From the NCBI GenBank assembly GCA_021784035.1, contig JAJXTD010000007.1:1-34793 (forward strand): a DNA stretch of 34,793 nucleotides, given 5' to 3'. Positions 16,719 to 24,099 of the stretch are shown in pieces (position 1 is the first letter of the stretch; each line of letters begins with the position of its first letter). The notes below the pieces were generated by a model. That model did no database searches. It saw only the letters and a program-made list of their open reading frames with translations, and was not told the DNA's origin. The position numbers and the translations under genes were made by a program. The DNA comes from Actinomycetes bacterium. GTDB lineage: Bacteria > Actinomycetota > Actinomycetes > S36-B12 > CAIYMF01.

Positions 16719-17321
16719 TCATGCGTGGACGCCCCACCGGCCGCGGTGCACGACGTCGGCCGTCCCCCGGCGCCTCGCCTCCACGGCGGCGGGCTGCGGC
16801 GGCGCGTCGGGTGACCGGTGCCCGACGGTGATGGCCCCGATCGGCGCGTACTCCTCCGGAACGCCGAACTCCGCGCGGAACGGCGCGATGTGCTCCGGCT
16901 GGATGCCGAAGAAGCAGGCGCCCAGCCCCTCGTCGACCGCGGTGAGCAGCATCATGAGCGCGGCCATGCCGGTGTCGATGAACCAGTACGGCGCGGGCCA
17001 GCGCGCCTCCGCGCGGTCCGCCCAGCCCTTGTCGGGCTCGGCGTAGCGCTCGAGGTAGGTCATCTTGTGCGCCAGCGGTACGACGACGAGCGGCGCGTCC
17101 TGCATCGTCGGCGTCTGCTCCACGCGCGTGGGGACGAACGGCCAGAACCGGGCGCGGTCGACAGCGTCGGTGAGCGCGAGGAACGCCCAGCCCTGGGAGA
17201 AGCCGGCCGACGGCGCGCGCAGCGCGTTGGCCAGGACGCGCTCGACCACCTCGGGGTCGAGGGGCTCGTCGGTGTAGTGGCGGATCATGCGGCGACGGCG
17301 GACGACCTCGGAGAACTCCAT
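16719..17321 (-). CDS. Nitroreductase family FMN-dependent oxidoreductase
   Basis: The 200-residue protein is an FMN enzyme of the nitroreductase fold. It begins MEFSEVVRRRRMIRHYTDEP, where the arginines contact the FMN phosphate, followed by APSAGFSQGWAFL, and later IDTGMAALMMLLTAVDEGLGACFFG, the family's cofactor-binding helix region (given in part). Members reduce nitroaromatics, quinones or enones, or remove halogens. It lies 177 nt downstream of the first P450 gene on the same strand and could be the last gene of that operon; the gap holds no evident promoter dyad. Specific substrate is not known. Confidence 0.86.
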   Translation of the reverse strand: MEFSEVVRRRRMIRHYTDEPLDPEVVERVLANALRAPSAGFSQGWAFLALTDAVDRARFWPFVPTRVEQTPTMQDAPLVVVPLAHKMTYLERYAEPDKGWADRAEARWPAPYWFIDTGMAALMMLLTAVDEGLGACFFGIQPEHIAPFRAEFGVPEEYAPIGAITVGHRSPDAPPQPAAVEARRRGTADVVHRGRWGVHA

Positions 17322-17498
17322 GCGGCGCAGGATGCCACTCGTCCCGTCACGGTGGGGGCCGGGCGCGGCATCGCCCTGGAGTCCTACCTCCCGGCGGCCA
17401 CGGCCTGAGCGCCGCGACGGACGCCGCGATCCTGCCGGTGCAGGCTCGGCGACCCGCCGGCACGGACCCGATGACGTGCGGGCCGATCGGCGGTGGGA

Positions 17499-18758
17499 CT
17501 AGCGCGTGGTCACGGACACGGGCATGCGCTTGACGCCGTTGACGAAGTTGCTGCGCAGCCGCTCGACCGGGCCGTCCAGTCGCGCGGTGTCGACACGGGC
17601 GACGAGCTCCTCGAGGGTGACGCGGTACTCGAGCTTGGCGAGGAACGAGCCCATGCAGAAGTGCGGGCCGCCCTTGCCGAACGTGAGCAGGTCGACGGTC
17701 GGTCGGTCGAGGTCGAGCACGTCCGGGTCGTCGATGACCCGCTCGTCGCGGTTGCCGGAGGGGAACCACAGGGCGATCTTGTCGCCGGCCCGCACGGGGG
17801 TGTCCCCGATCGTGGTGTCGACGGTGGCGGTGCGCCGCATGTGGTAGACGGGCGCTCCCCAGCGGAGCAGCTCGTCGAGCGCCGGGCCGGACAGCAGCTC
17901 GGGCTCCGCCTGGAGGCGGGCGAGCACCTCGGGGTTCTCGATGAGCGTGAGCATCGCGAGCGTCAGCGCCTGCCGCGTCGTCTCCTGGCCGGCGAGGGCG
18001 AGCAGCAGGAAGTAGTTGTCGAGGTCCTGCTGCGAGAGCGGCTCGTCGTCGATCCGTGCCTCGACGAGAGCGCTGATGAGGTCGCCGGTCGGGCGCGCGC
18101 GTCGCTCGGCCTGCAGCGCGCGCCCGTACTCGAACACCTCGAGCGCCGCGGGCGAGCGGAACGGGACGAGCCGCAGCTCGTCGTACTCCGGCGTCCCTGG
18201 GAGCGCCTCGGAGAACTCGGGGTCGGTGCCGCCGACGAGCCGGTCGCCCCATCCGGTGAGCTTCGCGTGATCGGCGTCGGGCACCGACAGCATGCGCGCG
18301 AGGACGCGGACCGGGATCTCGCTCGACACCCTCTCGACGAAGTCGAACGAGCTCTCGGCGAGGGCGTGGTCGAGCGTCCGGGCGACGATGCCGCGCAGGA
18401 ACGTCTCGTAGCCGTTGACCACGCGCGGCAGGAACTGGCCCGCGACGATCTTGCGCAGCTTGCCGTGCTGGGGCGGGTCGGTGTCGATGAGCGAGGTGCG
18501 GTGCTCGAGCTGGTCGTCCTCGAGCTCCTCGAGGGATACGCCGCGGCTCGAGGTGAACGAGTGCCAGTCGCGGCTCACCGCGACGATGTCGGCGTGGCGG
18601 GTCACCGACCAGAACCCGTGGTGCGGCTCGGGTTCCGGCGTCCAGGCCACGGGGTCGGTGTCGCGCAGCTCGCGGAACAGTGCCCAGGGCGGACCGTCGA
18701 CGAAGCTGTCCGGGTCGGCCAGGGGGGCGGCCAGGGCCCCCGCGAGTGTCTCGGTCAT
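17499..18758 (-). CDS. Cytochrome P450 (first of two)
   Basis: The 419-residue protein is a soluble bacterial class I P450. The I-helix oxygen-activation motif is AGQETT (256-261), ExxR is E296-R299, and the haem-ligand motif is FGKGGPHFCMG with C368. The end LRSNFVNGVKRMPVSV resembles the CYP124/125/142 type C-terminus. It lies 34 nt after the glutamine-synthetase-like gene in the same operon, with GAGG before ATG 18758, so it should be expressed from the operator-bearing promoter at 20158. It needs a ferredoxin and reductase, which are both encoded at 27.4-28.8 kb. A role in oxidising a gamma-glutamylated amine is proposed from context. Confidence 0.93.
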   Translation of the reverse strand: MTETLAGALAAPLADPDSFVDGPPWALFRELRDTDPVAWTPEPEPHHGFWSVTRHADIVAVSRDWHSFTSSRGVSLEELEDDQLEHRTSLIDTDPPQHGKLRKIVAGQFLPRVVNGYETFLRGIVARTLDHALAESSFDFVERVSSEIPVRVLARMLSVPDADHAKLTGWGDRLVGGTDPEFSEALPGTPEYDELRLVPFRSPAALEVFEYGRALQAERRARPTGDLISALVEARIDDEPLSQQDLDNYFLLLALAGQETTRQALTLAMLTLIENPEVLARLQAEPELLSGPALDELLRWGAPVYHMRRTATVDTTIGDTPVRAGDKIALWFPSGNRDERVIDDPDVLDLDRPTVDLLTFGKGGPHFCMGSFLAKLEYRVTLEELVARVDTARLDGPVERLRSNFVNGVKRMPVSVTTR

Positions 18759-18792
18759 CGGGCGTCCTCGGTGCGGTGGAGTCGGGTGCGGG

Positions 18793-20127
18793 TCACAGGT
18801 GGTAGGCGTACTCGAGGAACTCCCAGTCGGTGATGTGCCGGCTGAAGCGCTCGACCTCGTTGCGCTTGTAGGTGACGAACGAGGTGACGAAGTACTCGCC
18901 GAGGACCTCGCGCAGCTCGGTGTCGGCCTCGAGGGCGTCGAGGGCCTCGGGCAGCGACTGGGGAAGCATGGGTGCGCTGGCCGGGTCGTAGCCGTAGCCC
19001 TCGAGCGGGGCGGGGGGCTCGAGCTTGTCGCGGACGCCGAGGTAGACCGCGGCGGAGACGGCGGCCATGGCGAGGTAGGGGTTCGCGGTGGCGTCGCCGA
19101 GGCGGACCTCCATGCGGGAGGACCGGCCGCGCTCGGGCGGGATGCGGACCATCGCGGAGCGGTTGTCCATTCCCCAGTCGATGAGCCAGGGGGCGAGGGT
19201 GTCGGGTCCGAACCGCTTGTAGGAGTTGATCGTGGGGTTGAGGATCGCGGCGAGCGCGGGGGCGTGGGCCAGCACGCCGGCGATGGCGGCGCGGCCGGTG
19301 TCGGAGAGGTCGTCCTCGGTGCCGAACACGTTGACGCCGTCGTCGTCGACGAGGGACACGTGCAGGTGGAACCCGCTGCCGCCCTCGTCGTTGAACGGCT
19401 TGGCCATGAACGTGGCGAGCATGCCCTCGTGTCGGGCGATCTCCTGGACGGCGGACTTCATCCGGAACGCGCGGTCGGCGGCGTCGACGAGCTCGGAGTG
19501 GTTGAGGTTGATCTCGAACTGGCCGGCGCTGAACTCGTGGTTGGCGGCGGTGACCTGCAGCCTGGCGTCGCGCAGGTAGCGCAGCATGGTGAGCAGGATC
19601 CCGCGCGGGTCGCCCTTGCGGCCGACGACGTAGACGTTGCCGGGCTCGTCGGCGTAGCGCTTCCAGCCGCGGTCGCAGGTGTCGTCGGGCTCGAGGACGT
19701 AGAACTCCAGCTCCGGGCCGATCACCGCGCGCAGACCCAGCTCGGCGAGCTTGCCGGACACGTGGCGGGCGACGTGGCGCGGACCCTCGCCCGCGGGGCC
19801 GCCGTCCATCGCGTCGACGTCGGCGAGCACCCACGCCGCGCCCGGCTCCCACGGCAGGTCGGTCAGCGTCGACAGGTCGGGGCGGGCCTTGATGTCGGGC
19901 AGGCCGGACTCGAGGCCGCCCTGCACCGGCACCACGTCACCTCGCGGGGACGTGTGGTAGATCGCCCGGCAGAACGCCAGCCCGTGACCCAGCGCCGACT
20001 CGAGCTCGTCGAGCAGCACGTCGCGGCCGCGGTCCACGCCGATCATGTCCGAGTACGACACCCGGATCACGTCGATCCCGCGAGCGCGCAGGTCTTCCAC
20101 GAGCCCGCTGACGTCGACCTGCTCCAT
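18793..20127 (-). CDS. Glutamine synthetase-like gamma-glutamylamine ligase
   Basis: The 444-residue protein has the full glutamine synthetase fold: GPELEF (137-142, metal-binding E139 and E141), NHEFSAGQFEINL (196-208), GSGFHLHVSL (250-259) with H256 in the metal site, NPTINSYKRFGP, and RMEVRLGDATANPY near the end. The N-terminal beta-grasp differs from GlnA and no adenylylation tyrosine segment is visible. Such GS-like enzymes (PuuA, IpuC, the AtdA1/TdnQ anilide synthases, and actinobacterial GlnA3/GlnA4) glutamylate amines instead of ammonia. Cotranscription with a P450 recalls the morpholine/piperidine clusters of mycobacteria, where a GS-like gene follows P450 genes. GGGGAG precedes ATG 20127. 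An aromatic or secondary amine is the suspected substrate. Confidence 0.87.
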   Translation of the reverse strand: MEQVDVSGLVEDLRARGIDVIRVSYSDMIGVDRGRDVLLDELESALGHGLAFCRAIYHTSPRGDVVPVQGGLESGLPDIKARPDLSTLTDLPWEPGAAWVLADVDAMDGGPAGEGPRHVARHVSGKLAELGLRAVIGPELEFYVLEPDDTCDRGWKRYADEPGNVYVVGRKGDPRGILLTMLRYLRDARLQVTAANHEFSAGQFEINLNHSELVDAADRAFRMKSAVQEIARHEGMLATFMAKPFNDEGGSGFHLHVSLVDDDGVNVFGTEDDLSDTGRAAIAGVLAHAPALAAILNPTINSYKRFGPDTLAPWLIDWGMDNRSAMVRIPPERGRSSRMEVRLGDATANPYLAMAAVSAAVYLGVRDKLEPPAPLEGYGYDPASAPMLPQSLPEALDALEADTELREVLGEYFVTSFVTYKRNEVERFSRHITDWEFLEYAYHL

Positions 20128-20157
20128 ACCGGTGGCTCCCCTCGCCTCGGCCCTAGT

Positions 20158-20173
20158 CGTTCGGGCCCGAACA
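20158..20173. promoter_or_regulatory. MarR-type operator, site 2 (GS-like/P450 operon)
   Basis: CGTTCGGGCCCGAACA contains the perfect 14-bp palindrome GTTCGGGCCCGAAC (20159-20172). Its centre is 38 bp upstream of the GS-like ATG at 20127. It shares the 204-bp divergent intergenic region with site 3. Confidence 0.8.
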
Positions 20174-20288
20174 TTCAGGTACGGGGACGATAGACCCTCG
20201 CCCCGGCGGAGGGAAGGTCCGGCGCCGAACTTCTCGGCGCGTGTCCCGCGGGCAGTCTGCCGTTGACGTGCGTGTCGCCCGAGCCATA

Positions 20289-20304
20289 CGTTCGGATCCG
20301 AACG
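20289..20304. promoter_or_regulatory. MarR-type operator, site 3 (amidotransferase gene), perfect dyad
   Basis: CGTTCGGATCCGAACG is a perfect 16-bp palindrome and the best copy of the motif. It is 27 nt before the GTG start at 20332 and 131 bp centre to centre from site 2. Confidence 0.85.
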
Positions 20305-20331
20305 ACGGTACGGCTCACCCGTGGAGGCCCG

Positions 20332-21045
20332 GTGCGCGCGCTGTTCGTCCAGCAGGACCACGTCTCGCCCGTCGGCCCCGTCGGTGACCAGTTCGCCGCC
20401 CGCGGCTACGACGTCGAGGAGTTCCTCGTCGTGCCCGCCGACCGGTTCCACGACCCGGGCGTCGCGGTCGAGTTCCCCGACCCGACGGCGTACGACGCCG
20501 TCGTCCCGATGGGCGCGCCGTGGTCGGTGTACGACGAGGCCACGATCGGCGCGTGGGTCCTCGAGGAGCTCACGTTCCTGCGTCGCGCCCACGAGGCCGG
20601 CGTACCCGTCCTCGGGATCTGCTTCGGCGGGCAGGCCCTCGCGGCCGCGCTCGGCGGGTCGGTCGAGCGCGCGGGCGAGGCGGAGATCGGCTGGTACACG
20701 GTCGAGAGCGACGAGCCCGGCCTCGTGGAGCCCGGCCCGTGGTTCGAATGGCACCACGACCGGTGGGCCGCGCCTCCGGGGGCGGTGCGGCTGGCCCGGA
20801 CCGCCCGCTCCGACCAGGCCTTCCGCGTCGGGCGCAGCCTCGGCGTGCAGTTCCACCCCGAGATCACGCCGGATCAGCTGCAGGCCTGGATCGACAACGG
20901 CGGGCTGACCTACCTCGAGGCGCACGGCCTCGACGCCGCGGCGCTGGTCGCCGAGACGGCGCGGACCGCGCCCGACGCGCAGGCGCGCAGTCGCCGCCTC
21001 GTCGACCGCTTCCTCGACCAGGTGGCCACCGCGCCGCTCGGCTGA
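20332..21045 (+). CDS. Class I glutamine amidotransferase-fold protein (GMP synthase-like)
   Basis: The 237-residue protein is a free-standing class I amidotransferase domain with nucleophile C98 in GICFGGQ and catalytic H175 and E177 in VQFHPE. It has no synthetase partner domain. In aniline-degrading Proteobacteria a protein of this fold (AtdA2/TdnT) works beside the GS-like enzyme and hydrolyses gamma-glutamylanilide, so the same role is plausible here: releasing glutamate from a gamma-glutamyl amide. GTG 20332 was chosen because GGAGG (20323-20327) lies just upstream; the frame is open from 20263, but that start would place the operator inside the gene. It diverges from the GS-like gene and is presumably co-regulated. 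Confidence 0.85.
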   Translation: MRALFVQQDHVSPVGPVGDQFAARGYDVEEFLVVPADRFHDPGVAVEFPDPTAYDAVVPMGAPWSVYDEATIGAWVLEELTFLRRAHEAGVPVLGICFGGQALAAALGGSVERAGEAEIGWYTVESDEPGLVEPGPWFEWHHDRWAAPPGAVRLARTARSDQAFRVGRSLGVQFHPEITPDQLQAWIDNGGLTYLEAHGLDAAALVAETARTAPDAQARSRRLVDRFLDQVATAPLG

Positions 21046-21050
21046 GTATT

Positions 21051-21171
21051 CACTGAGGGTGGCCCTGGTTGCTTCTAGCGCAACATTCGTCACCCTCATC
21101 GTGCTGTGGACGGATCGTGGTCATGAGGGCGGAGTTTGGCGACCTCTTTGCAACCAGGGCCACCTTCAGTG
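21051..21171. repeat. 121-bp element with 22-bp terminal inverted repeats
   Basis: The ends 21051-21072 and 21150-21171 are reverse complements at 21 of 22 positions. Inside, CCCTCAT (21093-21099) and ATGAGGG (21123-21129) pair again, and the flanking sequence is partly complementary too, so the whole unit can fold as one long imperfect hairpin. It is visibly richer in A and T than the surroundings and fills the gap between two convergent genes. It may be a MITE-like insertion that now acts as a bidirectional terminator. Confidence 0.75.
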
Positions 21172-21205
21172 GAAACCTCGCCCGCGGGGGCGGGCGGGGG
21201 GCGGG

Positions 21206-22450
21206 TCAGGAGACCGTGACCGGGAACTTCTTGATGCCGTTCACGAAGTTGCTCCGGACGCGGGTGACGTCGCCGGTCAGCGCGATCCCGCCGGTGAGGC
21301 GGGGCAGCAGCTCCTCGAACATGATGCGGATCTCCATCCGGGCGAGCTGGTTGCCCAGGCAGAAGTGCGGCCCGCCCTTGCCGAACGTCACGTGGTCGAC
21401 GCGGGTCCGGGTGACGTCGAAGCGGTAGGGGTCGTCGAACACTCGGTCGTCGCGGTTGCCCGACGCGAACCACACCACGACCTTGTCGCCCGCCTTGATC
21501 GTCTTGTCGTACATCTCGACGTCACGCATGGCGGTACGCCGGAAGTGGTAGATCGGCGAGGCCCAGCGAAGCAGCTCCTCCACCGCACCGGGGATGCGCT
21601 CGGGCTCGGCCTGCAGCAGGGCGAGCTGGTCGGGGTGGTCGATGAGCGCCTTCATCGAGTGCGAGATCGCGTGCCGCGTGGTCTCGTTGCCGGCGACGAC
21701 GAGCAGCAGGAAGTAGTTGCGGAAGTCGCGCTCGGACAGCGGCAGGCCGTCCTCGGGAACCTGGTTGACCAACCTGCTCACCAGGTCGTCGCCGTCCTTG
21801 CCCTTGCGCTGCGCGGCCAGCTCGAAGCCATACTCGAACACCTCGAGGGCGGCCGGCGACCGGAACGGCAGCAGGCGGAACTCCTCGCTCTCGGCGGAGT
21901 CGGCGAGGACGTCGGCGTAGTCCGGGTCGCTGTTGCCGACCATCCGGTTGCCCCACTCGATGAGCTGGCCGGTGCGCTCGTCGGGTACGTCGAGCATCCG
22001 GGCGAGCACCCGGATCGGGAAGTCGGCGCTCACCTCCTTGACGAAGTCGAACTCGCCCTTGGCCAGGGCGGCGTCGATCGTCGTGCGGGTGAGGCCGCGG
22101 AGGAACGCCTCGTACCCGACGAGCCCGCGCGGGGTGAACTGGTGCTGCAGCAGCCGGCGCAGCGCCCAGTGCCGGGCGCCGTCCGTCTCGAGCATCGACT
22201 TGCGGACCTCGATCTGCTCCTCGTCGAGCTCCTCGAGGTTGGCGCCGCCGACCTCGGAGGAGAACGTCTCCTCGTCACGCGTCACTGCCGCGACGTCGGC
22301 GTGCCGGGTGAGCGCCCAGAACCCGTGGTTGGGGCTCGGCTCGGGGTTCCAGTGCAGCGGCTCCTGGTCGCGCAACACGTCGAACAGCGGCCACGCACCG
22401 TTCCGCTCGAAGACGTCCAGGTCGCTCAGGTCGACGTCGTCCGGTCGCAT
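21206..22450 (-). CDS. Cytochrome P450 (second of two)
   Basis: The 414-residue P450 is clearly related to the one at 17499-18758: both share GFW-LTRHAD, LLPFRSPAALEVFEYG, NYFLLL, PIYHFRRTA-type segments and the C-terminal SNFVNG. Its I-helix motif is AGNETT (253-258), ExxR is E292-R295, and the haem-ligand motif FGKGGPHFCLG contains C364. ATG 22450 was chosen over GTG 22465 because GGAGG lies 5 nt before it. It has its own operator-bearing promoter, diverging from the MarR gene. It probably catalyses a second, distinct oxidation in the same pathway, such as ring hydroxylation, N-dealkylation or O-demethylation. Confidence 0.93.
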   Translation of the reverse strand: MRPDDVDLSDLDVFERNGAWPLFDVLRDQEPLHWNPEPSPNHGFWALTRHADVAAVTRDEETFSSEVGGANLEELDEEQIEVRKSMLETDGARHWALRRLLQHQFTPRGLVGYEAFLRGLTRTTIDAALAKGEFDFVKEVSADFPIRVLARMLDVPDERTGQLIEWGNRMVGNSDPDYADVLADSAESEEFRLLPFRSPAALEVFEYGFELAAQRKGKDGDDLVSRLVNQVPEDGLPLSERDFRNYFLLLVVAGNETTRHAISHSMKALIDHPDQLALLQAEPERIPGAVEELLRWASPIYHFRRTAMRDVEMYDKTIKAGDKVVVWFASGNRDDRVFDDPYRFDVTRTRVDHVTFGKGGPHFCLGNQLARMEIRIMFEELLPRLTGGIALTGDVTRVRSNFVNGIKKFPVTVS

Positions 22451-22472
22451 GCTCGCCTCCACCACGGTGTTT

Positions 22473-22488
22473 CGTTCGGGTCCGAACG
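22473..22488. promoter_or_regulatory. MarR-type operator, site 4 (second P450)
   Basis: CGTTCGGGTCCGAACG has perfect 7-bp arms around GT, and the arms extend by one more pair (T22472/A22489). Its near end is 22 nt upstream of the P450 ATG at 22450. Confidence 0.83.
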
Positions 22489-22559
22489 AGACGGGACTCT
22501 AGGACCGTCCGCCCCGGGGCCACAAGAGGCAGTGGCGGAATACCGGGCGGCGCCGCGTT

Positions 22560-22592
22560 CGTACGGCTTCGAACGAGCGGTGCGGTTACGAT
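22560..22592 (+). promoter_or_regulatory. MarR-type operator site 5 with leaderless -10 of the marR gene
   Basis: CGTACGGCTTCGAACG (22560-22575) matches the perfect dyad at 13 of 16 positions. TACGAT (22587-22592) lies at -12 to -7 of GTG 22599, so the transcript is probably leaderless. The operator covers the expected -35 region, consistent with autorepression. It is 87 bp centre to centre from site 4. Confidence 0.72.
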
Positions 22593-22598
22593 CGTGCT

Positions 22599-23219
22599 GT
22601 GTCTACCGCCCAGCACCGGTCCGGGCCGGACGGCGAGGGCGTCTGCGTCCCGGACAACTGCCCCTGCGAGGACGGTGCCTGCACCTTGAGCAAGTACGTG
22701 CGGACGACGGCCGACGCGAGCGGCGACCACCACCACACTCTCGCCGAGACCGAGAAGGCCGTGGCGGCACTGCTGTCCGGGATGCCCGTGGACATGGAGT
22801 CCATGGCGGCGGTGCAGAACATCTACCGCGCGGCCAACGCCGTCCGGAAGCGCCTCGAGAGCTCGGTGCTCGCGCCGCACGACCTCACCTGGACCGGTTG
22901 GGTCGTCCTGTGGGTGGTGTGGATCTGGGGCGACATCGAGACGCGTCACGTCGCCGTCGAGGCCGGCATCTCCAAGGGCACGCTCACCGGCGTGGTCGGC
23001 ACGCTCGAGAAGCGGGGGCTGCTCAGGCGACGGACCCACCCCGACGACGCGCGCCGCGTGCTGGTCTCGCTCACGCCGAAGGGCCGCAAGTTGATGGTCG
23101 TGCTCTTCCCCACGTTCAACGCCGAGGAGTCCTTCGTGACCGAGACGCTGTCGGCTGCGGAGAAGGCCACCCTCGCCCGGACGCTGCGCAAGGTCGCCCT
23201 CCAGGTCGAGCCCGGTTAG
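22599..23219 (+). CDS. MarR family regulator with N-terminal four-cysteine extension
   Basis: The 206-residue protein is about 60 residues longer than usual MarR proteins. The winged-helix domain occupies about residues 80-190: ETRHVAVEAGISKGTLTGVV is the helix-turn-helix region and THPDDARRVLVSLTPKG the wing. The extension carries C16, C21, C23 and C28 (C-x4-C-x-C-x4-C), followed by an HHH run at about 44-46. Such a cluster could bind a metal or sense oxidation, which is not a normal MarR feature. Its position in the middle of the locus, and operator copies before its own gene and all co-regulated units, make it the likely local repressor. The inducer is unknown and probably a pathway substrate or catechol. 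Confidence 0.88.
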   Translation: MSTAQHRSGPDGEGVCVPDNCPCEDGACTLSKYVRTTADASGDHHHTLAETEKAVAALLSGMPVDMESMAAVQNIYRAANAVRKRLESSVLAPHDLTWTGWVVLWVVWIWGDIETRHVAVEAGISKGTLTGVVGTLEKRGLLRRRTHPDDARRVLVSLTPKGRKLMVVLFPTFNAEESFVTETLSAAEKATLARTLRKVALQVEPG

Positions 23220-23225
23220 GACGCC

Positions 23226-23287
23226 CGAGTTACACCTCGGACCCACCGGTTCACGGCCCTGAACCGGGCGTTTCCCGGTGTAACTCG
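23226..23287. terminator. Nested bidirectional terminator between marR and the PuuD-like gene
   Basis: The inner hairpin is CCGGTTCA (23246-23253) with TGAACCGG (23260-23267); the outer arms CGAGTTACACC (23226-23236) and GGTGTAACTCG (23277-23287) are also exact. The two nested stems lie between the stops of convergent genes. Confidence 0.75.
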
Positions 23288-23290
23288 CGG

Positions 23291-23998
23291 TCAGGAGCAG
23301 GCGGCGTCGACCAGCAGGCGTACGACGGCGACCTGGGCCGGATCGGTCCCGAACGTGTCCTCGGGGTGCCACTGCACGGCCAGGAACCAGCCGCGGGCGT
23401 CCGGTCTCACGAGCGCCTCGACGCAGCCGTCGGCCGCGCGCGCCACCGGCACGAGGCCGGCGCCGAGGTGCAGCACCCGCTGGTGGTGGTAGCAGGACGC
23501 CTGCACGGTCGGGCCGACGGCCGCGGCGAGGGTGGTCCCGGCGTCGACGGCGACCGGGTGCACGACGTGACGGTGCGGCTCGCCCATGTGCTGCTCGAGG
23601 TCGCCGCCCAGCGCGACGTTGACCACCTGCATGCCGCGGCAGACCGCGAGCAGCGGGGTGCCGGAGTCGAGCGCCCACCGCGCGACGGCGAGGTCGAAGG
23701 CGTCCTGCTCGTCGTCGACGTCGTACACGTCGTCGTGCGCGACGTCCTGGCCGTAGCGGGCCGGGGACAGGTCGCCACCGCCGGGGAGCAGCACCGCGTC
23801 GGCGAACCCGAGCCGGGCGCCCGCCTCGGCGGGCGTCACCTGGCCCCCCGGCGCGACGGGGTGCACCGTGACCGGCTCCCCGCCGGCGGCGAGGACGAGC
23901 TCGGAGAGCGCCCGGGCCGTCGTGACTGCCCGGTACCGGTGGGCCGACGCCGACGACGAGAAGCGACCGGGGATGGCGACGATCGGGGTCCGCGACAT
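23291..23998 (-). CDS. PuuD-like gamma-glutamyl-gamma-aminobutyrate hydrolase family (peptidase C26)
   Basis: The 235-residue protein belongs to the class I amidotransferase-like C26 family. It starts TPIVAIPGR, has PGGGDLSPARYG, the nucleophile C120 in CRGMQVVNVALGG, and H211 and E213 in VQWHPED. These are hallmarks of PuuD, which hydrolyses gamma-Glu-GABA in the gamma-glutamylated putrescine pathway. Here it is the second gamma-glutamyl-hydrolase candidate in the locus and probably removes glutamate after the amine has been oxidised. ATG 23998 diverges from the HpaE-like operon and shares operator site 6 with it. Confidence 0.87.
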   Translation of the reverse strand: MSRTPIVAIPGRFSSSASAHRYRAVTTARALSELVLAAGGEPVTVHPVAPGGQVTPAEAGARLGFADAVLLPGGGDLSPARYGQDVAHDDVYDVDDEQDAFDLAVARWALDSGTPLLAVCRGMQVVNVALGGDLEQHMGEPHRHVVHPVAVDAGTTLAAAVGPTVQASCYHHQRVLHLGAGLVPVARAADGCVEALVRPDARGWFLAVQWHPEDTFGTDPAQVAVVRLLVDAACS

Positions 23999-24026
23999 CT
24001 CTTGACGCCCTTCGGGTCCGGCAATA

Positions 24027-24042
24027 CGTTTGGCTCCGAACG
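24027..24042. promoter_or_regulatory. MarR-type operator, site 6 (PuuD-like / hpaE operon)
   Basis: CGTTTGGCTCCGAACG matches the perfect dyad at 14 of 16 positions. It lies in the 101-bp divergent gap, 28 nt from the PuuD-like ATG and 57 nt from the dehydrogenase GTG, so one site could control both directions. Confidence 0.78.
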
Positions 24043-24099
24043 ATATCGGACGCCCGGTCGTCCGTCACCCCGTCGCCAGCGCCAAGGAGGGTCCGCACG

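Noticed and set aside
18793-20127. Housekeeping glutamine synthetase glnA
   Set aside because: It is a divergent, GS-like sequence cotranscribed with a P450 and placed beside amidotransferase-fold hydrolases; this context fits amine glutamylation.
22556-22575. Alternative dyad CGTTCG-N8-CGAACG before marR
   Set aside because: It has a different spacing from the other five sites; the overlapping 16-mer at 22560-22575 keeps the common register.
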